Assembly: GCA_020024085.1 (NCBI GenBank)
Contig: JAHHUG010000076.1
Coordinates: 1-6,234, forward strand
Reading direction: 5' to 3'
Length of the DNA: 6,234 nt
Source of the DNA: Christensenellaceae bacterium
Lineage (GTDB): Bacteria > Bacillota > Clostridia > Christensenellales > CAAEEZ01
The notes beneath the pieces are model-generated. The model had not been told where the DNA came from and made no database searches. It saw only the letters and a program-made list of their open reading frames with translations. The stretch's first letter is position 1; every line of letters begins with the position of its first letter. The position numbers were made by a program, and so were the translations under genes. This document shows, one piece after another, positions 1 to 4,960 of the stretch.

Positions 1-622
1 AATTATCCATCAATACTAGCCTACTATTTTTAATCTTTTTATTAAAGTATTTTGCCATATATATAGGTGTTTCTTTATCTTTTTTTCCATATACAATTAG
101 TGTTGGTATTTCTATTGAAAACAGTTCAAATTTTTGGTCAAAATTAACTACTTTTACAAATGTTTGCCTCATTATTTCATTTAGTTGTTTGTAGTCATTG
201 CTACCATATTTTGATGTATCTAAATGTAGTTTTTTCTTAATTTTATATATAAATACCTTGTAATAATAACTTACTTTTCTTCTAGGCTTTAACCCTGCAC
301 TATCAATTAACACAAGTTTTGAACAAAGTTTTGGGTGCTTATATACCAAATCAAGAGCAACTCTCCCACCAAAAGAATGACCAATAATTATTATATCTTT
401 TAAATCTTTTTCTTTAATTAGGTTTACAACATCTTTTGTATAATCGCCGACAGTTTTTGGTTTTAATGGTTGTTCACTTTTACCAAATCCTTCAAAATCA
501 ACTAACGTTACCCTAAAATTTTTTGAAAAAAAAGAAGCAATCATTCTAAAACAATCGCTACTTTGTCCCCAACCGTGTAAAAATAGTATATCTTTACCAT
601 TTCCAATAGTTATATTATAAAT
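1..622 (-). CDS. alpha/beta hydrolase, partial (C-terminus beyond the left edge), probable ATT start
   Basis: About 207 codons are visible on the minus strand. The alpha/beta-hydrolase fold is clear: the oxyanion-hole motif HGWG at residues 16-19, a VDFEGFGKS turn (family form D-x-x-G-x-G-x-S), the nucleophile elbow GHSFGG with Ser83, and VYGKKDKETP with the probable acid Asp182. The catalytic His should lie past the left edge. The substrate cannot be told; relatives include esterases, lipases and C-C hydrolases. No signal peptide is seen, so it is probably cytosolic. It is the last visible gene of the tsaE-tsaB-rimI operon and begins 2 nt after the rimI stop. The frame has no ATG, GTG or TTG before residue 27 (ATG at 544), which would delete HGWG, while TAG at 640-638 closes it upstream. 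I chose ATT at 622 because a perfect GGAGG (634-630) lies 7 nt before it. The fold is secure; the exact start is inferred. Confidence 0.85.
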   Translation of the reverse strand, partial: MYNITIGNGKDILFLHGWGQSSDCFRMIASFFSKNFRVTLVDFEGFGKSEQPLKPKTVGDYTKDVVNLIKEKDLKDIIIIGHSFGGRVALDLVYKHPKLCSKLVLIDSAGLKPRRKVSYYYKVFIYKIKKKLHLDTSKYGSNDYKQLNEIMRQTFVKVVNFDQKFELFSIEIPTLIVYGKKDKETPIYMAKYFNKKIKNSRLVLMDN

Positions 623-634
623 TTTTATTCCTCC
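620..634 (-). promoter_or_regulatory. ribosome binding site GGAGG with ATT start codon for the alpha/beta hydrolase
   Basis: On the minus strand GGAGG (634-630) is followed by a 7-nt spacer and ATT (622-620). The Shine-Dalgarno sequence lies inside the last codons of rimI (Met-Glu-Glu-stop), so translation is probably coupled to rimI. ATA at 628 is the only other early candidate and sits just 1 nt from GGAGG, too close. AUU initiation is known from infC; its use here is an inference. Confidence 0.55.
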
Positions 635-1059
635 ATTCTATACCAATATATTACTGCATCTTCAGTATTATCATAGAATTTTGGTCGTATTCCCTCATTT
701 TTGAAACCAAAACTTTCGTAAAGTTTCCTTGCAATCATATTGCTTTTTCTTACTTCTAAAGTAATATTATATATATTTTCTTCTTTAGCCTTTGTGATAA
801 GATTACTTAATATTATTTTGCCGTATCCTTTATGTCTAAAACAACTAGAAACAGCAATATTATTGATGTATGCCTCATCAAATGACTTGTAATAGCTATA
901 ATATCCAATCAAAGTATTATCTTCAACAAGTATTTGAAAGGTACAATTAGGATTATTTAGCTCTCGTAGAATATTGTTTTCACTCCAGGCATTTTTGCCA
1001 AATGATTCAAGCTCAATATTTGCGATATCCTTAATGTATTCCTTACTTATTTCTTGCAT
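625..1059 (-). CDS. rimI: ribosomal protein S18-alanine N-acetyltransferase, RimI (GNAT family)
   Basis: This 144-aa single-domain GNAT protein has the usual RimI length. Acetyl-CoA-binding motif A is visible as RHKGYG (residues 75-80, family form R-x-x-G-x-G) after the beta-4 strand AYINNIAV. The second half carries LEVRKSNMIARKLYESFGF (101-119), with the Glu102 and Tyr114 positions expected for RimI, and ends in the typical DAVIYWYRM strand. RimI acetylates the N-terminal alanine of ribosomal protein S18 in the cytosol. It follows tsaB with a 17-nt overlap, the common tsaE-tsaB-rimI order of Bacillota, which supports RimI over another GNAT. The ATG at 1059 has only a purine-rich GAGAAG upstream, so translation is likely coupled to tsaB. 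The target protein is inferred from family and context. Confidence 0.88.
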   Translation of the reverse strand: MQEISKEYIKDIANIELESFGKNAWSENNILRELNNPNCTFQILVEDNTLIGYYSYYKSFDEAYINNIAVSSCFRHKGYGKIILSNLITKAKEENIYNITLEVRKSNMIARKLYESFGFKNEGIRPKFYDNTEDAVIYWYRMEE

Positions 1060-1636
1060 CTTCTTCTCGTTCAGCTTGAGATTTCCTTAAATAAAGTGGT
1101 CTCAAAACCTCCTCGCTATCAAGAATAACAGCCTTTGATTTAACTACTCTTACAAATTCATTAATGTAGTCATAATCCTTTTTTTGATAGATTTTTTCTA
1201 AATCAATATTATCAACTTCTTCTTTTGTGTAATATCTCATATCATATAAATTGCCATAAGGTTTGTCAATTTTAGCACCATAATAAGCACCGTGACCTGC
1301 CTCAATTAGCAATATTGAAGGATTTACCACATTATATGCCATTAATTCAAAAGAGTTTACATTAATTAGTGGTTTTTTTAAGGCATTTGAAAAAGCATTT
1401 ACAGTTGCAACACCTACTCTAATACCAGTGAATGAACCTGGTCCAACCACTGCACTAAAATAATTTACATTTTCAATAGAAGTTTCTAGTTTATTCAATA
1501 CTTCCTCTATTGTTGGCATAAGTAAAGGCATATGTTTTTTATTGCCCTCTTTTACAACCTTGTAATATCTATTGTCATTTACTACACCAATAACAACTAA
1601 TCTTTCTCTTGTGCTATCTATTAATAAGCCTATCAT
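1043..1636 (-). CDS. tsaB: tRNA t6A37 threonylcarbamoyltransferase complex subunit TsaB
   Basis: TsaB is the inactive ASKHA-fold partner of TsaD in the complex that puts threonylcarbamoyl on A37 of ANN-decoding tRNAs. The protein opens with the fold's first strand (GLLIDST, 3-9), carries the diagnostic VVGPGSFTGIRVG (63-75), and ends in the TsaB tail LRPLYLRKSQAERE (178-191). At 197 aa it is shorter than the roughly 230 aa of Escherichia coli or Bacillus subtilis TsaB, and the shortening lies in the middle and C-terminal half. It overlaps tsaE by 23 nt and rimI by 17 nt. The ATG at 1636 fits the family N-terminus; GAGG lies only 3 nt upstream and AAGGA about 10 nt upstream, both inside tsaE. 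tsaD is not in the window. Confidence 0.93.
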   Translation of the reverse strand: MIGLLIDSTRERLVVIGVVNDNRYYKVVKEGNKKHMPLLMPTIEEVLNKLETSIENVNYFSAVVGPGSFTGIRVGVATVNAFSNALKKPLINVNSFELMAYNVVNPSILLIEAGHGAYYGAKIDKPYGNLYDMRYYTKEEVDNIDLEKIYQKKDYDYINEFVRVVKSKAVILDSEEVLRPLYLRKSQAEREEDARNK

Positions 1637-2039
1637 CTACCTCAATCCTTCTTGTACTGTCATCTATTCTATAAAAATTCAATGTAAAAACCTTATCTGT
1701 TTCAAAGCTATCAAACTTGTTCCACTCAATTACAGCAACACCATTACTGTCGTACAAATAATCGTCAAAACCAAGCTCGTACACCTCATCAGCATCGCCA
1801 ATACGATACATATCAAAGTGGTACAAATTAAGCCTACCCTCATATTCTTTCATAATGGTAAAAGTTGGACTAGTGATTATATCGTCTACATTAAGAGCTT
1901 TTGCAAGACCTTTTGTAAATGTAGTTTTACCAGCACCCAAGTCGCCATTAAGTAGCAATATTTCGCCACCAGATAAGTTTTCTGCTATTTTTTCAGCAAG
2001 ATTATATGTTTCTTCAATATTCTTTGTAATTATTTCCAT
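1614..2039 (-). CDS. tsaE: tRNA t6A37 biosynthesis ATPase TsaE
   Basis: This P-loop ATPase drives the TsaB-TsaD cycle in tRNA t6A synthesis. Counting from Met at 2039 (141 aa), the Walker A loop is GDLGAGKTT (32-40), followed by SPTF (57-60), the conserved HFDMYRI (74-80), ELGFDDYL (88-95) and VIEW (103-106), all typical of TsaE. The frame stays open to an ATG at 2090, but the 17 extra residues are unlike the family, and a near-consensus promoter lies inside them; I therefore place the start at 2039. There is no Shine-Dalgarno sequence before either ATG. It is the first gene of the tsaE-tsaB-rimI-hydrolase operon, just after the ribU terminator, and overlaps tsaB by 23 nt. Confidence 0.93.
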   Translation of the reverse strand: MEIITKNIEETYNLAEKIAENLSGGEILLLNGDLGAGKTTFTKGLAKALNVDDIITSPTFTIMKEYEGRLNLYHFDMYRIGDADEVYELGFDDYLYDSNGVAVIEWNKFDSFETDKVFTLNFYRIDDSTRRIEVDDRLINR

Positions 2040-2045
2040 AGGTTT

Positions 2046-2074
2046 ATTATATAGCATTTTAAATATAATATCAA
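2046..2074 (-). promoter_or_regulatory. sigma-70/sigma-A promoter for the tsaE-tsaB-rimI operon
   Basis: On the minus strand TTGATA (2074-2069) and a perfect TATAAT (2051-2046) are separated by exactly 17 bp. The -10 box ends 6 nt before the tsaE ATG at 2039, so transcription is expected to start at or within a base or two of that ATG, giving a leaderless mRNA. It lies directly downstream of the ribU terminator, as expected for an independent operon. Confidence 0.72.
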
Positions 2075-2103
2075 TATAATATTCATACATTAATAATTAA
2101 TAT

Positions 2104-2132
2104 AAAAAAAGAGCAAATCAAGTTGCTCTTTT
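2104..2132 (-). terminator. intrinsic terminator downstream of ribU
   Basis: On the minus strand GAGCAA (2128-2123), a 6-nt loop CTTGAT and TTGCTC (2116-2111) form a perfect hairpin, extended by A-T pairs from the flanking A and T runs. It is followed by a T tract (seven T at 2110-2104). It begins about 10 nt after the ribU stop and separates ribU from tsaE. In the plus direction the T run is only four bases, so it looks mainly one-directional. Confidence 0.88.
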
Positions 2133-2142
2133 ACAATTAATT

Positions 2143-2763
2143 TTAATTATTTTTTGTACTATCTGTTTGTGTTTCTACATTTTTATTTTCAACTTTTTCC
2201 TTTTTACTAATAGCATATGTTTTCTTTAGCAATGGAGAAAGTGGTTTATATAAAAGCAATACAATAGCAGAAACAATAGTATATTTGATTAAATTAAATG
2301 GAATAACTGTTGTTAAAACCATGTTTGGAATAGCTTCAGCTGGAATACCAAATAGTGGGAACATAATAAACCAATTTGATACAATACCCATTAAGTTACT
2401 TAAAACGAAAGATATTGCAACAGCTACTACTGCCCACTTAAAACCTTTTTTGTATTTATACAAAATACTAGCAGGAACAGAAAAAGTAATACCTAAAAGC
2501 CAAGCACTAAATTCGCCTACATAGCCAGTAGCAGAACCTTCCAAGCAATCTATCATAAGCCTAATAGAATCAATAAAGAATGCAGCTGATGGACCAAGTG
2601 CAAAGCCTCCAATCAAAGTGATTACATTGCTGAAATCAAATTTTAAGAATGGTGCTGATGGTAAAATAGGGAATTGTAACATCATTACAAGACCTGAAAG
2701 TGCTCCAAGCACTGCTATTTTTACCAAGTAGTTGATACTTTTTGAACGAGTTGTACTGTTCAT
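2143..2763 (-). CDS. ribU: riboflavin ECF transporter S-component, RibU
   Basis: RibU is the membrane-embedded riboflavin-binding subunit of an energy-coupling-factor transporter; it needs a shared EcfA/A'/T module, which is not in this window. The 206-aa protein has about six hydrophobic segments. The diagnostic RibU stretch FPILPSAPFLKFDFSNV lies at 31-47, followed by IGGFALGPSAAFF (51-63) and GEFSAWLLGITFSVPAS (83-99). The last roughly 25 residues are a charged, Lys/Glu/Asn/Thr-rich tail. Start choice: ATG at 2763 has AAGAGG (2775-2770) 6 nt upstream. The frame is open to a TTG at 2808, but that codon lies inside the riboswitch terminator hairpin and is rejected. The FMN riboswitch just upstream strongly supports riboflavin as the substrate. 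A terminator follows, so this is probably a single-gene transcript. Confidence 0.93.
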   Translation of the reverse strand: MNSTTRSKSINYLVKIAVLGALSGLVMMLQFPILPSAPFLKFDFSNVITLIGGFALGPSAAFFIDSIRLMIDCLEGSATGYVGEFSAWLLGITFSVPASILYKYKKGFKWAVVAVAISFVLSNLMGIVSNWFIMFPLFGIPAEAIPNMVLTTVIPFNLIKYTIVSAIVLLLYKPLSPLLKKTYAISKKEKVENKNVETQTDSTKNN

Positions 2764-2798
2764 TTTTAACCTCTTGCAAAAATATTTCTTCTGGCAAT

Positions 2799-2822
2799 AA
2801 AAAAGCAACCTTTTCGGGTTGC
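2799..2822 (-). terminator. FMN riboswitch expression-platform terminator
   Basis: On the minus strand GCAACC (2822-2817), loop CGAAAA and GGTTGC (2810-2805) form a 6-bp hairpin followed by six T (2804-2799). It sits between the aptamer and the ribU Shine-Dalgarno sequence, so control is probably by premature termination when FMN is bound. It may also serve as the only terminator for read-through from the pdp operon, since no convincing terminator is seen after pdp. Confidence 0.85.
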
Positions 2823-2845
2823 ATGGTTAAATATCTAAAATATTC

Positions 2846-2952
2846 GACCTTCTTTCATCCGGACTGTACCGTTGGTTTTGGAATTACACCAAATCTGCAT
2901 AAATGCTCGTGGACTTTACCACCAGTAAGGAATCACACCTTCCCCGAAGATA
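2846..2952 (-). ncRNA. FMN riboswitch (RFN element) controlling ribU
   Basis: Read on the minus strand, this matches the RFN consensus. It has the P1 5' strand with ATCTTCGGGG (2951-2942), the GTGATTCC block, ACTGGTGGTAAAGTCCACGA in the central stems, GATTTGGTGTAATTCC, then AAAACCAACGGTACAGTCCG and GGATGAAAGAAGG closing P1 (GAAGGT, 2852-2847, pairs with ATCTTC with one G-T wobble). FMN binding is known to shut off downstream riboflavin genes. Here the target is ribU, 83 nt downstream of the aptamer, with a terminator in between. Confidence 0.96.
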
Positions 2953-2957
2953 CTTTA

Positions 2958-2986
2958 ATTGTAATACACATTTTTGTTTTAGGCAA
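2958..2986 (-). promoter_or_regulatory. probable promoter of the FMN riboswitch-ribU transcript
   Basis: On the minus strand TTGCCT (2986-2981) and TACAAT (2963-2958) are 17 bp apart. Transcription would start near 2951, right at the 5' edge of the aptamer P1 stem. The -35 box begins 7 nt after the pdp stop codon. The -35 has three of six consensus bases and the -10 five of six, so the call rests mainly on spacing and position. Confidence 0.55.
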
Positions 2987-2992
2987 TACTTT

Positions 2993-4279
2993 TTATCGAA
3001 TTATTTTGATAATTTTCTGTTTTTTACTTATTCTATCGGTCGAAAAGCCGATACAATCCAAAATTTGACTAGAATAGTCGGTATTTTTGTTTACATACAA
3101 TGTACCAATAACATCACCTTTTGCAATTTTATCACCTATTTTGCAATCTAATCTAGCTCCTACAAAGTGGTCAATCTGGTCAGTAACCTTCTCTCTACCT
3201 GCCCCTAGAGTACAAAGAATATTACCTAATTTTTCAGTATCAAAGCTACTTATGTAACCAGATTTATCTGCGATAATATCAAATTGATATTTTGTATCAA
3301 TTAGTTTTGACTTATCTTCAATAAAGCTAATATCTCCACCTTGCATTTCAATCATTTGCTTGAATTTATTTAGAGCATAACCATTATTGATAACTTCCTC
3401 AATTTTATCGTCAATTGCATTTTCTTCGATAATACCTGATAACCTTATAATTTCGTGCAATAGAGCTTTGCTTACAAGGTATAAATCATTTTTCTCACCC
3501 ATAAGTACATTAATTGCACCTAAAATTTCAAGACTATTACCAATATAGTTATCAAGAGGCTCATTCATATCGGTAATTATAGCAGATATTTTTTTATTAA
3601 AAGATTTACCTATTGAAACCATTTTCTCTGCAAGTTTAATAGCATCGTCGATATTTTTCAAAAAAGCACCAGTACCACATTTTACATCAAGTACAATAAC
3701 ATCACTACCACCAGCTATTTTTTTACTCATAATAGAGCTTGCAATTAGTGGAATACTATCTACTGTTGCAGTTACATCTCGTAGGCTATACAAAATTTTA
3801 TCAGCTGGACAAAGATTTGCAGTTTGACCAATAATTGATAATCCTATTTCGTTTACTTGCTTAAAAAATTGTTCGTTAGAAAGCTCTACATTAACCCCAA
3901 TCGACTCAAGTTTATCAAGTGTGCCTCCAGTATGTCCAAGGGCTCTACCACTCATTTTGGCAGATTTTAAGCCAAGTGCACTAAGAACCGGAATTACAAC
4001 AAAAGAAGTACTATCTCCCACTCCACCGGTAGAATGTTTGTCACAAGTAATACCATTAATTAAGGATAAATCAATTATATCGCCACTTTTAATCATTGCA
4101 TCGGTAAGGTAAAAAATTTCATTATCGGTCATACCATTTAGAAGTATTGCCATAAGCAATGCTGATGTTTGATAATCTGGAATCGTACGATTTGTAACAC
4201 CATTAATAAAAAAGAATATCTCATCTTTTGATAACTCAATTTTATTTTTCTTTTTGTTGATAATATCATACATTCTCAT
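2993..4279 (-). CDS. pdp: pyrimidine-nucleoside phosphorylase
   Basis: This enzyme splits uridine, thymidine or deoxyuridine with phosphate into the base and (deoxy)ribose-1-phosphate in the cytosol, for pyrimidine salvage. The 428-aa length fits the family. Visible motifs are the phosphate-binding KHSTGGVGD (81-89), the family signature SGRALGHTGGTLDKLE (110-125), YSLRDVTATV (164-173, Arg167) and SSIMSKKIAGG (181-191, Lys187). KMSGR before the signature resembles the Bacillus Pdp type rather than E. coli DeoA (which I recall as ISGRG), so I prefer pdp; substrate range is not proven. The ATG at 4279 has AGGTG 5 nt upstream, and the TAG stop of the preceding gene overlaps this Shine-Dalgarno, so the two genes are probably translationally coupled. 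A second ATG at 4273 is too far from it. No deoC, deoB, cdd or nucleoside transporter gene is next to it. Confidence 0.92.
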   Translation of the reverse strand: MRMYDIINKKKNKIELSKDEIFFFINGVTNRTIPDYQTSALLMAILLNGMTDNEIFYLTDAMIKSGDIIDLSLINGITCDKHSTGGVGDSTSFVVIPVLSALGLKSAKMSGRALGHTGGTLDKLESIGVNVELSNEQFFKQVNEIGLSIIGQTANLCPADKILYSLRDVTATVDSIPLIASSIMSKKIAGGSDVIVLDVKCGTGAFLKNIDDAIKLAEKMVSIGKSFNKKISAIITDMNEPLDNYIGNSLEILGAINVLMGEKNDLYLVSKALLHEIIRLSGIIEENAIDDKIEEVINNGYALNKFKQMIEMQGGDISFIEDKSKLIDTKYQFDIIADKSGYISSFDTEKLGNILCTLGAGREKVTDQIDHFVGARLDCKIGDKIAKGDVIGTLYVNKNTDYSSQILDCIGFSTDRISKKQKIIKIIR

Positions 4280-4283
4280 ATAA

Positions 4284-4574
4284 TCACCTAACCTTATCCA
4301 ATATTTCTTGAAAGGATATCAAATTTTCATTGTAATTAATAATATCACAGAAAATCTCCATATCTCTTGTAACATAAACATTTTTATCGGTTGCACTTTT
4401 TACGGTTTGTGTAACAATAGAAAGCAAAAGATTTATATCACTTTTGTTAAATACAGGAGCTGTTTTGATTGCAACAATGATATTATTATCATCTTCTACA
4501 ACCTTTGCATCTTTTATTTTATCCAACGATTTTACTAAAGTTTCAATATTATTTATATAAAAATTGCAATACAT
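4284..4574 (-). CDS. small YhcN/YlaJ-like protein without signal peptide
   Basis: This 96-aa protein is not firmly recognised. A predicted helix with ETLVKSLDKIKDAKVVEDDN (11-30), a strand IIVAIKT (32-38), a helix around 44-62, then NVYVTRDMEIFCDI (65-78) and a C-terminal helix ISFQEILDKVR resemble the globular C-terminal domain of YhcN/YlaJ sporulation lipoproteins, where a strand of the type VYV-x-x-D-x-x-x-F is followed by a loop and a final helix. That likeness is by eye. Unlike those lipoproteins it has no signal peptide, no lipobox Cys and no long N-terminal region, so it would be cytosolic. It lies between rsfS (38-nt gap) and pdp (stop 4 nt before the pdp ATG). The start at 4574 has AGGTGAT about 5 nt upstream, but that site lies inside a strong hairpin, so its translation may be controlled. 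Confidence 0.75.
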   Translation of the reverse strand: MYCNFYINNIETLVKSLDKIKDAKVVEDDNNIIVAIKTAPVFNKSDINLLLSIVTQTVKSATDKNVYVTRDMEIFCDIINYNENLISFQEILDKVR

Positions 4575-4601
4575 ATATCACCTAGATATTAGTATTGCAA
4601 T
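4563..4601 (-). promoter_or_regulatory. hairpin enclosing the ribosome binding site of the YhcN-like gene
   Basis: On the minus strand ATTGCAATAC (4601-4592) and GTATTGCAAT (4572-4563) are perfect inverted repeats of 10 bp. The 19 nt between them contain a second stem, ATATC (4589-4585) with GATAT (4579-4575), capped by the loop TAGGT. The Shine-Dalgarno core AGG is in the apical loop, the first two bases of the ATG lie in the internal loop, and its G is in the outer stem. Five T (counting the last stem base) follow the structure. It may modulate translation or act as a weak attenuator. Confidence 0.6.
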
Positions 4602-4612
4602 AAAAATAATTT

Positions 4613-4960
4613 TTAATCTTCGTATCTTGTTGTATTAGAGCCGTTATTCCAAATTTTTTCAAGGTCATAAGTTTCTCTGACACTATTTAGAAAAACATGA
4701 ACAATAACACTACCGTAATCAAGAACAGCCCAATTGCCATCTCTCATACCATCTTTGTGCAATGGTTCAATACCCATACCACCAAGTTCTTCATCTACAT
4801 AATTTGCAAGTGCTTTAACAGCTGTTGAAGACATTGCAGAACAAATAACATAATTATCGGTAAGAATTGTCATTTCTTCTACATTAATGATAGTAATATC
4901 ATATGCTTTTTTACTAGATAAAACTTCGCAAATTTTATTAGTTAATTCTTGTGTATTCAT
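4613..4960 (-). CDS. rsfS: ribosomal silencing factor RsfS
   Basis: RsfS (DUF143/Iojap family) binds ribosomal protein uL14 on the 50S subunit and blocks joining with 30S when nutrients are low. The 115-aa length is typical. Family marks are visible in order: MTILTDNYVICSAMSS (30-45), GNWAVLDYGSVIVHVF (75-90), with Trp77, Asp81-Tyr82-Gly83 and the HVF strand, and RETYDLEKIW (95-104). The usual EG before the conserved Trp region reads as HKDGMRDG here, a mild deviation. The ATG overlaps the stop of the upstream NadD-YqeK gene as ATGA (4960-4957), and AAGGAG lies about 5 nt upstream, so the start is secure. Association with nadD and yqeK is the standard arrangement in Bacillota. Confidence 0.95.
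   Translation of the reverse strand: MNTQELTNKICEVLSSKKAYDITIINVEEMTILTDNYVICSAMSSTAVKALANYVDEELGGMGIEPLHKDGMRDGNWAVLDYGSVIVHVFLNSVRETYDLEKIWNNGSNTTRYED

Noticed and set aside
1572..1955. Plus-strand open frame of 127 codons opposite tsaB/tsaE
   Set aside because: It is antisense to two well-recognised genes, shows no protein-family features and has no supporting ribosome binding site; it is a shadow of coding DNA.
2040..2090. Longer TsaE start at ATG 2090 (17 extra residues)
   Set aside because: No Shine-Dalgarno, the added residues are unlike TsaE, and a near-consensus promoter lies inside this stretch with its start point at the 2039 ATG.
2764..2808. Longer RibU start at TTG 2808
   Set aside because: The codon lies inside the riboswitch terminator hairpin and has no Shine-Dalgarno; ATG 2763 has AAGAGG at good spacing.
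2999..3014. AATTAT-CAAA-ATAATT hairpin at the end of pdp as a terminator
   Set aside because: The stem is all A/T and is not followed by a T run in the minus direction; it also lies before the stop codon.
3039..3056. ATCGG...CCGAT inverted repeat near the pdp end
   Set aside because: Only 5 bp, inside coding sequence, and no T tract follows on the minus strand.
2742..3068. Plus-strand open frames across the ribU leader and pdp end
   Set aside because: They run antisense through the FMN riboswitch, which is unmistakable on the minus strand.
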